A stretch of DNA of 44,645 bases, taken from NCBI GenBank assembly GCA_009926615.1, contig RFOM01000029.1, positions 1-44,645 on the forward strand, given 5' to 3'. Shown here piece after piece: positions 8,148 to 16,165 of the stretch. Both the position numbers and the translations under genes were made by a program. Position 1 is the stretch's first letter; the number at the start of each line of letters is the position of its first letter. This stretch comes from Pseudomonadota bacterium (lineage in GTDB: Bacteria > Bdellovibrionota_B > Oligoflexia > Silvanigrellales > Silvanigrellaceae). The notes beneath the pieces are model-generated. The model worked only from the letters and a program-made list of their open reading frames with translations, ran no database searches and was not told the DNA's origin.

Positions 8148-9151
8148 CACCCCTCACTCTCCACCAAATCCCTCAACTCATTCGGCGCCAGAACTTCACA
8201 GTACCGGCCGCGTTCCAAGACCCACCAGAGAAGTTCCACGGAAAACGGGACTGTTGCCGTAATTTCAAAATCTTTGTCGTTCAGGTTTGAAAACTTTTGG
8301 TCTGCACTCAGTTTGCTTTCCAGCATGTCCGCGCAGCGGGTTCTGTCGAGTTTCAGGCGCACGGTGACAGGCTTGTCCGAAAATCGTTGGTTCATGTTTC
8401 CGGCTTCAACGAATGCTTTGAGCGAAAATTGTTTTGGATATGAAAAATCACTGCCCGCGGTCAGATTCGACATCCGGCTGATGTTGTAGTTGCGGGTTTC
8501 CTGTGTGTCCGGTTTGAGTGTGACCAGTGTGAGTATTCCGGAACGGTCGACAATCCCGAGCGGTTCGACATTGACGACGGAAAAAGTCCGCTTTTGCTGC
8601 CGCGTATAGTCAAAGCTCACACGTTGCTGCAACGCAATGGCCGAGAGCAGAGTCTGCACGTGCTGTTCGTTGACAGGCGGGGGAATAAGCTGATAGCCGC
8701 GCGGAAAAATTTCGAAGCGTTCAAGCAGTCTTTTGTACTTGATGTTGCTCTGGCGTCCGACAATCTCTCCGGCACTTTTGAAAAGCAGCATCAGCGACTC
8801 TTTTTCTTTGGCCGGTATAAACTCGCCAAGGTAGCGCTCGGTGAGTTTGAGGGCGAAAGCAAGTTCGGGACTGACTGATACAATGTCCTGTGCACCTTTT
8901 TGGTACCAGTATGTGTGAGGTTTTTTCTTTCTGCTGACTTTGATCCCGTTGAGGATCAGGAATCTGTCCTGTTGCAGGAGCAGAGCTTCAATGTCCCGTC
9001 CGATTTGTTCCTCATCAATCCCGATTCCTTCGTCTTCGAGTTTCGAACGAATGTCCGTTCGGGTAAGAGGTCTGTCTTTGGTGGCCTTTTTCAGAATCTC
9101 GACCAAATGCAAAAGTCTGAGGGCCGTTTCGGGCGATTTTCGTTTGGGCAT
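8147..9151 (-). CDS. WYL-domain transcriptional regulator
   Basis: A 334-aa regulator: an N-terminal winged helix (residues about 8-80), then a WYL domain (about 160-235: VSFDYTR, VEPLGIVDRSG, RNYNISRM) and a C-terminal WCX-type extension ending in VLERGRYCEVLAPNELRDLV. WYL proteins bind ligands, often nucleic acid or nucleotides, and commonly control phage-defence loci. The signature W-Y-L itself is degenerate: after DRSG the sequence is ILTLVTL. Start: AGGA five bases before the ATG. Its stop overlaps the start of the next gene (TGATG), so it heads an operon. It probably autoregulates from the 452-base divergent gap upstream. Confidence 0.85.
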   Translation of the reverse strand: MPKRKSPETALRLLHLVEILKKATKDRPLTRTDIRSKLEDEGIGIDEEQIGRDIEALLLQQDRFLILNGIKVSRKKKPHTYWYQKGAQDIVSVSPELAFALKLTERYLGEFIPAKEKESLMLLFKSAGEIVGRQSNIKYKRLLERFEIFPRGYQLIPPPVNEQHVQTLLSAIALQQRVSFDYTRQQKRTFSVVNVEPLGIVDRSGILTLVTLKPDTQETRNYNISRMSNLTAGSDFSYPKQFSLKAFVEAGNMNQRFSDKPVTVRLKLDRTRCADMLESKLSADQKFSNLNDKDFEITATVPFSVELLWWVLERGRYCEVLAPNELRDLVESEG

Positions 9152-9603
9152 GTGTCCTGTGATTTCCTGTCAGGGCAATAAAAAGGACTGATTTGACGGG
9201 TCCTCTCAATGCCATTCTTTTTCTGAAATAACTCAGGCTGATCTTACCGGCCGGTCATTATGAATTCAATGCGCCTGTATTTTGCAAACCTGAAAACTCC
9301 CGCTGTGGTTGTTTGTCATTTTTTATCATGTTGAATGCGATTGGTGATTTGGAGAATCGTTTTTCTGACACCAACCACTGAACGTCATCAGAATTAGGCC
9401 GAGCGGGAGGCCAAACGTTTGGGATGCACGGAACCCTTATCACAAGGGAGTGCGGGAAATTTCAACCGGCGCATTTCTGCGCAGTCATTGGCATTATTTC
9501 GCTCGGTTATTCATATTTTCTAAACCTTTTTTGATGGGTGCCGATATCCGGACGGCTGTTTTCACCGGATTTGTCTTGAGTCGTCATTGTCAGGAAATAG
9601 CGT
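9152..9603. other. Divergent intergenic region (WYL operon / lipoprotein)
   Basis: 452 bases with no convincing gene. It holds a perfect 10-bp palindrome ACCGGCCGGT (9246-9255) about 95 bases before the WYL start, a candidate operator, and a CCCTT/AAGGG hairpin at 9434-9448. Promoters for both flanking genes must lie here, but I could not pick clear -35/-10 boxes. Confidence 0.45.
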
Positions 9604-11091
9604 ATGAGCAAAATTCGTCTATTAATATGCTCTGGCCTCTTTCTCGTGATTTTTTTAGCTGTGTCCTGCAAAAAGTTTGGGAACGGCGCGGATGTCAACA
9701 GCATTTCCTCGACGTCGCCCACCGGTGAAGCGTGGAAACTGGGTCCGGAACTAAAAATGTCGGCAGTCCTTGATGTGAGTGGTGGCGCCGCCAACGGGGT
9801 GCCCGATTTCAACTGGTCGACGCTGAACTTGAGTGCGGGCTCCATGTGCGCGACCGATGTTATCAACGCTCTCTCCAACGCTCAAACCCGTCAGGAATTC
9901 ACCAGTCGTCGGATCTTCCGCGTTGATTTGGGTATTTCGGTGTTCGGTGCGATGGCGGCAAAGCAGGGCGCTATCCGAGCACTTAATGCCCAAGTGGATG
10001 CGCAGCGCAACCTTGCTGCGGCAAAACTGGCCGAGGCTCGCGATGCTGCGAGGTCCTCGCAATACTCAATTGCCAAGGGAGCAATTCTGGACGCCGTGTT
10101 GAACCACAGCGGGATTTCGAAGAGTGTTTATAACTCAGACCCTGCTCTTCGCGCTGCCCTCGCTCCGATCGTTGACTGGGTCTTTGAATGGAAGAAGCCC
10201 GTCATTGACGCAGCGATCGATGGCGCGGTTCAAGCCAAGCAGGAGGAGATTGAGAGGCAGATTGAAGCTGCGGTGGCAGAGGTCAAAGGGCGGCTTGAGA
10301 CTCTTGAACGTCGGAACACACTCGAGCGATTCATTGTGACCGTTGGCGGCGTCAGCGATTCCAATCGCGTCTTTTTTTACCTTCAAGCAGGCAAAGGCAA
10401 CGTGCGCGCTGCGCCTGAAAACTGCAGCGGACGCACCGACATTCAGAACTCCACCGGCATGAACGACGCAGTGGAGCAACTGGCGGGATATCAGCTCACG
10501 ACCTATGTCAAGGCAGCGCTCGTGAAGGTGTTGAGCGAAAACACTTCGCTGGAAGTGGGCGTTGCTGCGTTGCAGAGTAAGGGGAACTCGGTTCCTTTTA
10601 TATCAGCGAGTCAATGGACAACCCAAAATCTCTTTCTGTCAAAAAGCGAATTCGACTCCGGCGACAAGCTTTTCTCGCTCGACACAGGAATGTTGCAGGC
10701 CATTCTGCGCAGCGGTCCAAACAAGTTTTTTGCGACTTTTTTCTCGGGCCCCGAAAATAAGATTTCCATTGGCTCTCGCGTTCAACTCGGGAGCGATAAG
10801 ACATATATCCATGTGATGCTTTTATACGCCGACACCAAGATGACGCGGGATGAAAGCAAAGTCTACGGCAGAATTCTGCTTGAGCATGCGATCACGGAAA
10901 GACTCACGGCAACAGTAGGCGGCGAAGTCAAACCCTGTCCGGTAGCCGGAAGTTCCGGCATGAAAGCCTGTCCAGTTGCGGAGGTTGGTGCCATTTACGC
11001 GTTCACCAACAATTTTTCGGGATCGGCTAAAGTCGCTGTAAGTAGCCAAGACACTGCCTACATTCTGAATTTGCGTGTGCAGTTTCGTTAA
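9604..11091 (+). CDS. Large lipoprotein with coiled coil and beta-rich C terminus
   Basis: A 495-aa predicted lipoprotein: LLICSGLFLVIFLAVSC ends in a lipobox with Cys22. Residues about 120-250 are Ala/Glu/Gln-rich helix, probably coiled coil. From about 370 onward the sequence alternates polar and hydrophobic residues in barrel-like strands and ends in ILNLRVQFR, recalling outer-membrane beta strands. I recognise no named family. Start ATG 9604 has AGGAA upstream. It sits alone between the WYL operon (divergent) and the DUF2298 gene, 329 bases downstream. An outer-membrane or surface structural role is an inference. Confidence 0.75.
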   Translation: MSKIRLLICSGLFLVIFLAVSCKKFGNGADVNSISSTSPTGEAWKLGPELKMSAVLDVSGGAANGVPDFNWSTLNLSAGSMCATDVINALSNAQTRQEFTSRRIFRVDLGISVFGAMAAKQGAIRALNAQVDAQRNLAAAKLAEARDAARSSQYSIAKGAILDAVLNHSGISKSVYNSDPALRAALAPIVDWVFEWKKPVIDAAIDGAVQAKQEEIERQIEAAVAEVKGRLETLERRNTLERFIVTVGGVSDSNRVFFYLQAGKGNVRAAPENCSGRTDIQNSTGMNDAVEQLAGYQLTTYVKAALVKVLSENTSLEVGVAALQSKGNSVPFISASQWTTQNLFLSKSEFDSGDKLFSLDTGMLQAILRSGPNKFFATFFSGPENKISIGSRVQLGSDKTYIHVMLLYADTKMTRDESKVYGRILLEHAITERLTATVGGEVKPCPVAGSSGMKACPVAEVGAIYAFTNNFSGSAKVAVSSQDTAYILNLRVQFR

Positions 11092-11420
11092 CTGAACGCA
11101 GTTAATTCATTCAGCCCCTCGTTTGTGTCTACAGCCCGAGAATTTATAAAATCCGAAACCGATATTAATTTTCTTGTGTGTCTTGAACGCGCTTTGTCGA
11201 CGGTCCAATTGCGGCAGGATTATGCAACAGGGCTTGAGTCGAAGGTTCAAGCTGAACTTCAGATTTGTCGCGCTTCCGTCTTCGAAATCAGGCTGTGCGC
11301 GACGAAATGATTAAAAAGAAGGTTATCAGAAAACGCATCGGAATGAAGTGGTACTGGGTGAATATCTGATTTGCCAATGCAGTGACCACCTGAAATAATG
11401 CCTCACACGTCGGAGGCTGC
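11092..11420 (+). other. Gene-free gap before the DUF2298 gene
   Basis: 329 bases without a supported gene. The only notable structure is a hairpin at 11241-11260 (GAAGGTTCA/TGAACTTC, one bulge). A short GTG-started frame here (11125-11310) has no ribosome site or recognisable product. Confidence 0.5.
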
Positions 11421-13673
11421 ATGACGGCAGTATATTCATTTATCGGGTTCGCGTTGCTCTGGATTGTACCGGCCCTGTTGTCGCTGTCCTTTGCCCGTTG
11501 TGTTGTGTCTTTTGTTTTTCCTGCGACTTTGCGCACACATTTTGCCGAGGCAGGTTTGGCTCCTGCCGTCGGGGTTGCGATCTTCCTTGTCGTTTTTTCG
11601 CTGACTGCCCGGGTTTTTCCGTATTATCCGGCTGCTTATTTTGCATCTCTGGCTGTCATGGCAGCGATGCACTTGTTTTTTCGAAGGCGCGTGTCACCTG
11701 CTCAGGGAAAATCACGGGTTTCAATATTCATGATTTTTGTTCCTTTTATTTGTCTGCAACTCTTTTTCTGGATGCCGAGGATTCTGTTCTCCGACGTACA
11801 CTTTAACCCTTCCCAGTACGGTGCCGAAAAGCTTTTTAATTTGAGCCTCCAGCAGAGTTTTACCTACGGCTCGGGCTACCCGCCCGAGAGCCTGTGGCTC
11901 GCCGGTGAGCGTGAGGTTTACTATATTCTGCCAAGGATTCTCCCCGGCATTGCGAGTTGGTTTTCTGTTCATTTCTTTGCAGCACCGGCGCAAATTTCCG
12001 GCGTGTTTTTTCATCTTTCAGATGCATTCTACAATTCCCTTGCTGTCCTGACGCTCGGAACATTGGCATTTTTGCTCCTGCTGCGGGCGGGTGCCGGTCA
12101 ATTCTGTGCGCTTCTGCTGGGAGGTCTTGTTGGAATTTTTCCCTTTCTCGCAGCTCCGTTTCGGGTTTTTCGGCAAATCGCCGAAGGCAATATTGATTTT
12201 TGGAGTCTGTCGAGGATTATTCCCTTCACGATCAATGAATATCCGTTTTGGAATTTTTCTTTTGCAGACAATCACGCCCACAACAATGCGGCGTTCTTGG
12301 ATGTTCTTGTCTGGTTTCTGACCTTTGTCATTCTCTTTCGGGGGATTGATTTCAGCCGGATTGAGAAAATCAGCTTAGGTTTGTTGCTCGGATTCTGTTC
12401 CTCGGCACTGCTGATGTCTCAGACCGGAAGTGCATTTATTGTTGTGGTTGTCTTTGCTTTGCCGGTTGTGTTGTCTGCCGTCCGGTTCGTCCGGTTGGGA
12501 AGGGGGCCGGCATTTTTGGAGTCGCTGGCTTGGCCTGCCGGATTTGCTTTGCTGTTCAGTTTGCCTGACATCATGACGCGGCCTCAGCCGCGGGTTCTTT
12601 GGAATGTTGTCCCGCCAAGGCTTGCGTCTTCGGCTTCAGACTTTTTAAGTGTTCATTTTGCGCTGATTGTTTTTCTCGCTGTATGTTTGCTGTTTGTGAA
12701 ACTTCCGCAGTCAATGGGTTGGTTTTTTCGTCCGATGCGCTGGTTTGTGCTGACGGCTTTATCAGCTCTGCTGCTTTTTGCGTGGGCAGGTTTTCCGGTG
12801 CCTTTGATAGCAGCTGCTTTTTGTCTGGCCGCCTGTCTGCCTTCCGGCGGCTTTCAAAAAAGTGAAGTCCTGTGTGCCCGACTTGTCGTGCTTTCGATGT
12901 TCGTGCTGATGGTTTTTCCTGAATTTGTCGGAATCAATTTTGACATGGGAGCGGACTACATCCGTTTCAATACATCATTTAAGTTTTTGTACACCGCGTT
13001 TTTCGTAATTCCCCTTTCGCTTGTTTTTTTGGTCACGCTTGAGCCTTTTCAGCCGGTGGCACCAATGCGCCTGCGCATCGCGTCTGTCGCAGCACTATTC
13101 ATAACGATTGTGCTTGCTGCGGTCCAGGTTCAGACTCTCGTTAACCGCATCACTGCAAGTCGTCCCGAGGGAGGGCTGAGTGGACTTGAATTTCTTGATA
13201 AACAGCGTCCCTCGGATGCGGAATTGATCCGCAGTTTAAATTCAGCCGGCGGAAAAGTTGTGCTCGTTGAAGCTTGCGGAATGCCTCCGAGGGAGTCCGC
13301 CTACACGGTTGCCGGCCGCATATCGGCTTACAGCGGCAGACCGTCCCTGTGCGGCTGGGGCATGCATTCTTTTTTGCATCGTGAAATTATGGAAGGGTCC
13401 GCCAATGCAGGACGTAACGTCTGGGATTATTTAAATGACGTCGACGGTTCGATTGTGAAACTATACGCGGCTGCGCGCAGGGCGGCGGCTTCATCCGACA
13501 GTCCGTTCCATTCGGCTCTTGAAAAATTGAAAAAGCTGGGGGCAACACACTTGGTTTTCGGTGAATATGAAAAGGCGCTTCATCCTGAAAGCAACCTGAA
13601 AAATTTGGCCGCATTGTCCGGCGGCAAAATTATCTTTGAGTCGGGCGAATATGGAATCATAGAGCTGAAGTGA
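11421..13673 (+). CDS. DUF2298 (YYY-domain) multi-pass membrane protein
   Basis: A 750-aa inner-membrane protein with about twelve hydrophobic segments and a soluble C-terminal tail. Family-specific strings are present: YPPESLWLAGEREVYYILP (the PP.-W.aGe-..YY pattern), SRIIPFTINEYPFWNFSFAD followed by NHAHNN, YIRFNTSFKF, and the tail motif YSGRPSLCGWGMH. DUF2298 proteins resemble polyprenyl-phosphate-dependent glycosyltransferases in topology, and are best known from archaea, Chloroflexi and other scattered lineages; their reaction is not established. Start: GGAGG seven bases before the ATG. It ends 42 bases from a convergent lipoprotein gene. A cell-envelope glycosylation role is an inference. 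Confidence 0.75.
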   Translation: MTAVYSFIGFALLWIVPALLSLSFARCVVSFVFPATLRTHFAEAGLAPAVGVAIFLVVFSLTARVFPYYPAAYFASLAVMAAMHLFFRRRVSPAQGKSRVSIFMIFVPFICLQLFFWMPRILFSDVHFNPSQYGAEKLFNLSLQQSFTYGSGYPPESLWLAGEREVYYILPRILPGIASWFSVHFFAAPAQISGVFFHLSDAFYNSLAVLTLGTLAFLLLLRAGAGQFCALLLGGLVGIFPFLAAPFRVFRQIAEGNIDFWSLSRIIPFTINEYPFWNFSFADNHAHNNAAFLDVLVWFLTFVILFRGIDFSRIEKISLGLLLGFCSSALLMSQTGSAFIVVVVFALPVVLSAVRFVRLGRGPAFLESLAWPAGFALLFSLPDIMTRPQPRVLWNVVPPRLASSASDFLSVHFALIVFLAVCLLFVKLPQSMGWFFRPMRWFVLTALSALLLFAWAGFPVPLIAAAFCLAACLPSGGFQKSEVLCARLVVLSMFVLMVFPEFVGINFDMGADYIRFNTSFKFLYTAFFVIPLSLVFLVTLEPFQPVAPMRLRIASVAALFITIVLAAVQVQTLVNRITASRPEGGLSGLEFLDKQRPSDAELIRSLNSAGGKVVLVEACGMPPRESAYTVAGRISAYSGRPSLCGWGMHSFLHREIMEGSANAGRNVWDYLNDVDGSIVKLYAAARRAAASSDSPFHSALEKLKKLGATHLVFGEYEKALHPESNLKNLAALSGGKIIFESGEYGIIELK

Positions 13674-13700
13674 GCGGGCGGGGGCGATCGTCCTTCCCGC
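13674..13700. terminator. Possible weak bidirectional terminator between convergent genes
   Basis: A GC-rich imperfect inverted repeat (GCGGG ... CCCGC) lies in the 42-base gap between the DUF2298 gene and the lipoprotein gene. There is no good T tract on either strand, so this is only a suggestion. Confidence 0.25.
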
Positions 13701-13715
13701 GAATTCTCGCTGCTG

Positions 13716-14690
13716 TTATTGGCAGGTCAAACTTCCCGCTCCGAATTTTACAAGCACCGGTGCATTGCAGGACGATATTTTTGAGGCGGAAAAAACTGTG
13801 CTGTTTTGCGATCCGGCAAACAGTACCAGTGCCGACTCAACTCTGCCCTTTGCACCGAAAGAAAAGGTTGTTTTGTTTCGTGCACCGCTCTGGAATGAAA
13901 GAATGCCGTTGAGTTTTGTGTCACCTGCGTCAATGCTGACGGTTGAACCTTTGGCCGCATACACACAAACACCATGCAGCGAGGCTCCCTGAAGCGAGGT
14001 TGTGAGACTCAAGCCTTTGTCGATTGCGATGAGCAAGACTTCATCGGCAGCAAATTTTTCTGAATCAGAAAGAAATTTGACCTTACTCAGCGGCACTTTG
14101 AGTGTATCCGCACAACCCTGCCGGAATTTGTCGAGCCGTCCTGCGAACTGTCCAAGGCTTTGCGCGGGCTTGACTCTGAAAGGTTCTGCCGTTGCTGCCG
14201 GAGGCGCCGCCGCAGGCGGTTGGTTTGAAACTTGCGGCACCGAACTTGGCGGCATTGGATTTGAGACTTGTGTTGAAGGCGCGGCAGGACTTGAATTGGC
14301 CGAGCTTTGATTGCTTCCTGCCGAGGGTGATTCCGGTGAACCTGAAACAGGCGGACTTACGGCTGAGGTTCCTCCTGCGGGAGCAGAAGCGGGATTCGCA
14401 GGCTGCGCTGCTCCGCTTTCAGGTGGAACCGCGCTTGCCATTTCTTTCGCAATTTGTTCGGCAATCTGCGCTTCCTCCGCGGGGCTCATCCCCGATTCAA
14501 CCGCAACAGCTTCCGCATCCGATTTTTGAGCTTGTTTGATGAGTTCCTTGACTCTGTCCGCACCGGTTCCGCTGACTTTGACAATCACCCTATAGGCATC
14601 GGGTGATGTGAATTTTGTAGGGTTATCTCCGCACGAGACCATTGAAAAAACAAAAAGAAAGGGTGTCCCGTGCAAAAAAATGTTTTTCAT
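13716..14690 (-). CDS. Lipoprotein with Pro/Ala/Ser-rich linker
   Basis: A 324-aa predicted lipoprotein: MKNIFLHGTPFLFVFSMVSC (Cys20) is a signal plus lipobox. After a short helical domain (residues about 25-85) comes a low-complexity Pro/Ala/Ser/Gly/Gln linker of about 95 residues. A C-terminal domain of about 140 residues is rich in Gly/Ser/Thr with repeated short strands (GASLHGVCVYAAKGSTVSID type), suggesting a beta-helix or similar fold. Start chosen at 14690 because GGGGGA sits just upstream; the longer frame from 14735 would bury the signal peptide. The linker suggests a surface-displayed domain. Function unknown. Confidence 0.72.
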   Translation of the reverse strand: MKNIFLHGTPFLFVFSMVSCGDNPTKFTSPDAYRVIVKVSGTGADRVKELIKQAQKSDAEAVAVESGMSPAEEAQIAEQIAKEMASAVPPESGAAQPANPASAPAGGTSAVSPPVSGSPESPSAGSNQSSANSSPAAPSTQVSNPMPPSSVPQVSNQPPAAAPPAATAEPFRVKPAQSLGQFAGRLDKFRQGCADTLKVPLSKVKFLSDSEKFAADEVLLIAIDKGLSLTTSLQGASLHGVCVYAAKGSTVSIDAGDTKLNGILSFQSGARNKTTFSFGAKGRVESALVLFAGSQNSTVFSASKISSCNAPVLVKFGAGSLTCQ

Positions 14691-14823
14691 TGTTCCCCCG
14701 AACACTTGCTGCACACCTATCGCCATAAGCGGCAAACGGCAGGAAAAACATTAGGAATAAAAAAAACGGTCAATATATCCGACCTTTATTGCGCTTTATT
14801 GACGGCAGGATCGTCTTGATTCT

Positions 14824-16092
14824 TTATTGGAAACGTAAATATTCTCCCAGCCGCTTGTCTATTTTCTCGACAGCACCCAGCGAATAGGCTTTTGGAAGAT
14901 CGCCCGCGAGCGGCAGAACGTAATCGAAGAAAGCGTTCGTGACTCCGTTGCCGGCAGCATTGAGCATGTGTGACGGAACCTTTTTTGTTTTTTGTGCGAC
15001 GGCCGCCAAATCGGCCAAATCCGGCATGCTTGTATAGGGCGAGTTTGAGATTCTGCGGATGACAACAGTTTTGTCTGTTTCTCCGTTCATCATGTATTCA
15101 ACGGCAGCGGCTCCGACTTCAAACGCTTCGCGGCTGTCTGTTTCCGATACGATTCCGGGGAGTGATCTTTGCAAATATCCCCACGTATCGGAACGCACGC
15201 GCAATTTTCCGAGGTGCTGGCGAACCTGAATGTTTTTTTCGACCAGTCGGGCGAGAAAGTCGCCCAGTTTTCCCGAACCGGAAAGTTGCGCATTGCCGAA
15301 TTCATCTTTTTCACCCGCGAATCGCGAATTTTTCAGCTGGTCGGCAATTCCCTCGGCAACCACAACAGTTGCCCGTCCGAGCCGGTCGTATGTGTTTTGG
15401 ATGTCGCTCAAAAATTGATCTTCATGAAAGTCACGTTCGGGAACGTAAATCAGATGAGGCCCGCAGGTTTCCGGTTCTTCATTTTCAACACAGCGGCGTG
15501 CCAGCGCACTGGCTGCGGCAATCCATCCGGCATGACGACCCATGCAGATATTGATTTTCACTCCGTTGTAAAAACTCCGGTTATCCAAGTCATCACCCAG
15601 CAACACGTGAGCTGCAACACGGGCCACGCTTCCGTAACCCGGACAGTGGTCTGTCTCCATCAGGTCGTTGTCGATGGTTTTGGGAACGTGAAGAATATGG
15701 AGGTCATGATTGCGCAGATTTGCTTCGCTGCGGATCAGTTGCGCTGCTTCTGCCGAGTCGTTGCCGCCGATGTAAAACACGTAGCGGATGTTGTGTTCGC
15801 GGAAGACCTCAAAGACCCTGTCGAGATCTTCTGATTTGGGTTTGAGTCGTGCAGATCCCAGTGCTGCTCCGGGAGTGTGCGCCAGCCCCTGCAACACCTG
15901 TGCGGACACGGCGCCGAGATTGAGAAGATTTTCGTAAAGCAGCCCATGCAGACCGTGAAAAGCTCCGAAAACCGATTTGATGCGCTTGGGATGACTTTTG
16001 GCCGAGGTCAGTATTCCGGCCAAAGTTTGATTGATGACTGCAGTCGGGCCACCGGATTGAAGAACGAGGGCATTGGCACAGGTATAAGACAC
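14824..16092 (-). CDS. 6-phosphofructokinase family, probably pyrophosphate-dependent
   Basis: A 422-aa PfkA-superfamily enzyme that phosphorylates fructose 6-phosphate. Motifs: QSGGPTAVIN (residues 12-21), IGGND (108-112), PKTIDND (137-143, catalytic Asp) and MGRHAGW (184-190). ATP enzymes have GGDG; an Asp at the last position, as here (GGND), blocks ATP binding in PPi-using members, and PKTIDND is the PPi-type form. The preceding Asp is replaced by Asn, which is unusual. Start is GTG 16092 with GGAGG ten bases upstream; a shorter start is not evident. It lies 73 bases downstream of purA on the same strand. Donor specificity is inferred from motif only. Confidence 0.85.
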   Translation of the reverse strand: MSYTCANALVLQSGGPTAVINQTLAGILTSAKSHPKRIKSVFGAFHGLHGLLYENLLNLGAVSAQVLQGLAHTPGAALGSARLKPKSEDLDRVFEVFREHNIRYVFYIGGNDSAEAAQLIRSEANLRNHDLHILHVPKTIDNDLMETDHCPGYGSVARVAAHVLLGDDLDNRSFYNGVKINICMGRHAGWIAAASALARRCVENEEPETCGPHLIYVPERDFHEDQFLSDIQNTYDRLGRATVVVAEGIADQLKNSRFAGEKDEFGNAQLSGSGKLGDFLARLVEKNIQVRQHLGKLRVRSDTWGYLQRSLPGIVSETDSREAFEVGAAAVEYMMNGETDKTVVIRRISNSPYTSMPDLADLAAVAQKTKKVPSHMLNAAGNGVTNAFFDYVLPLAGDLPKAYSLGAVEKIDKRLGEYLRFQ

Positions 16093-16165
16093 GGCTGAGA
16101 GTCCTCCATGGCGGGTGCGGTTGAGTGACCGTTGTCCCTGCGGAGGAGGCCTTCATGCCGGCAAA

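Noticed and set aside
11125..11310. 61-aa GTG-started frame in the gap before the DUF2298 gene
   Set aside because: No ribosome site, no recognisable features, and a composition like random sequence.
15169..15834. 221-aa frame opposite the phosphofructokinase gene
   Set aside because: Shadow of the minus-strand gene, whose motifs are unmistakable.
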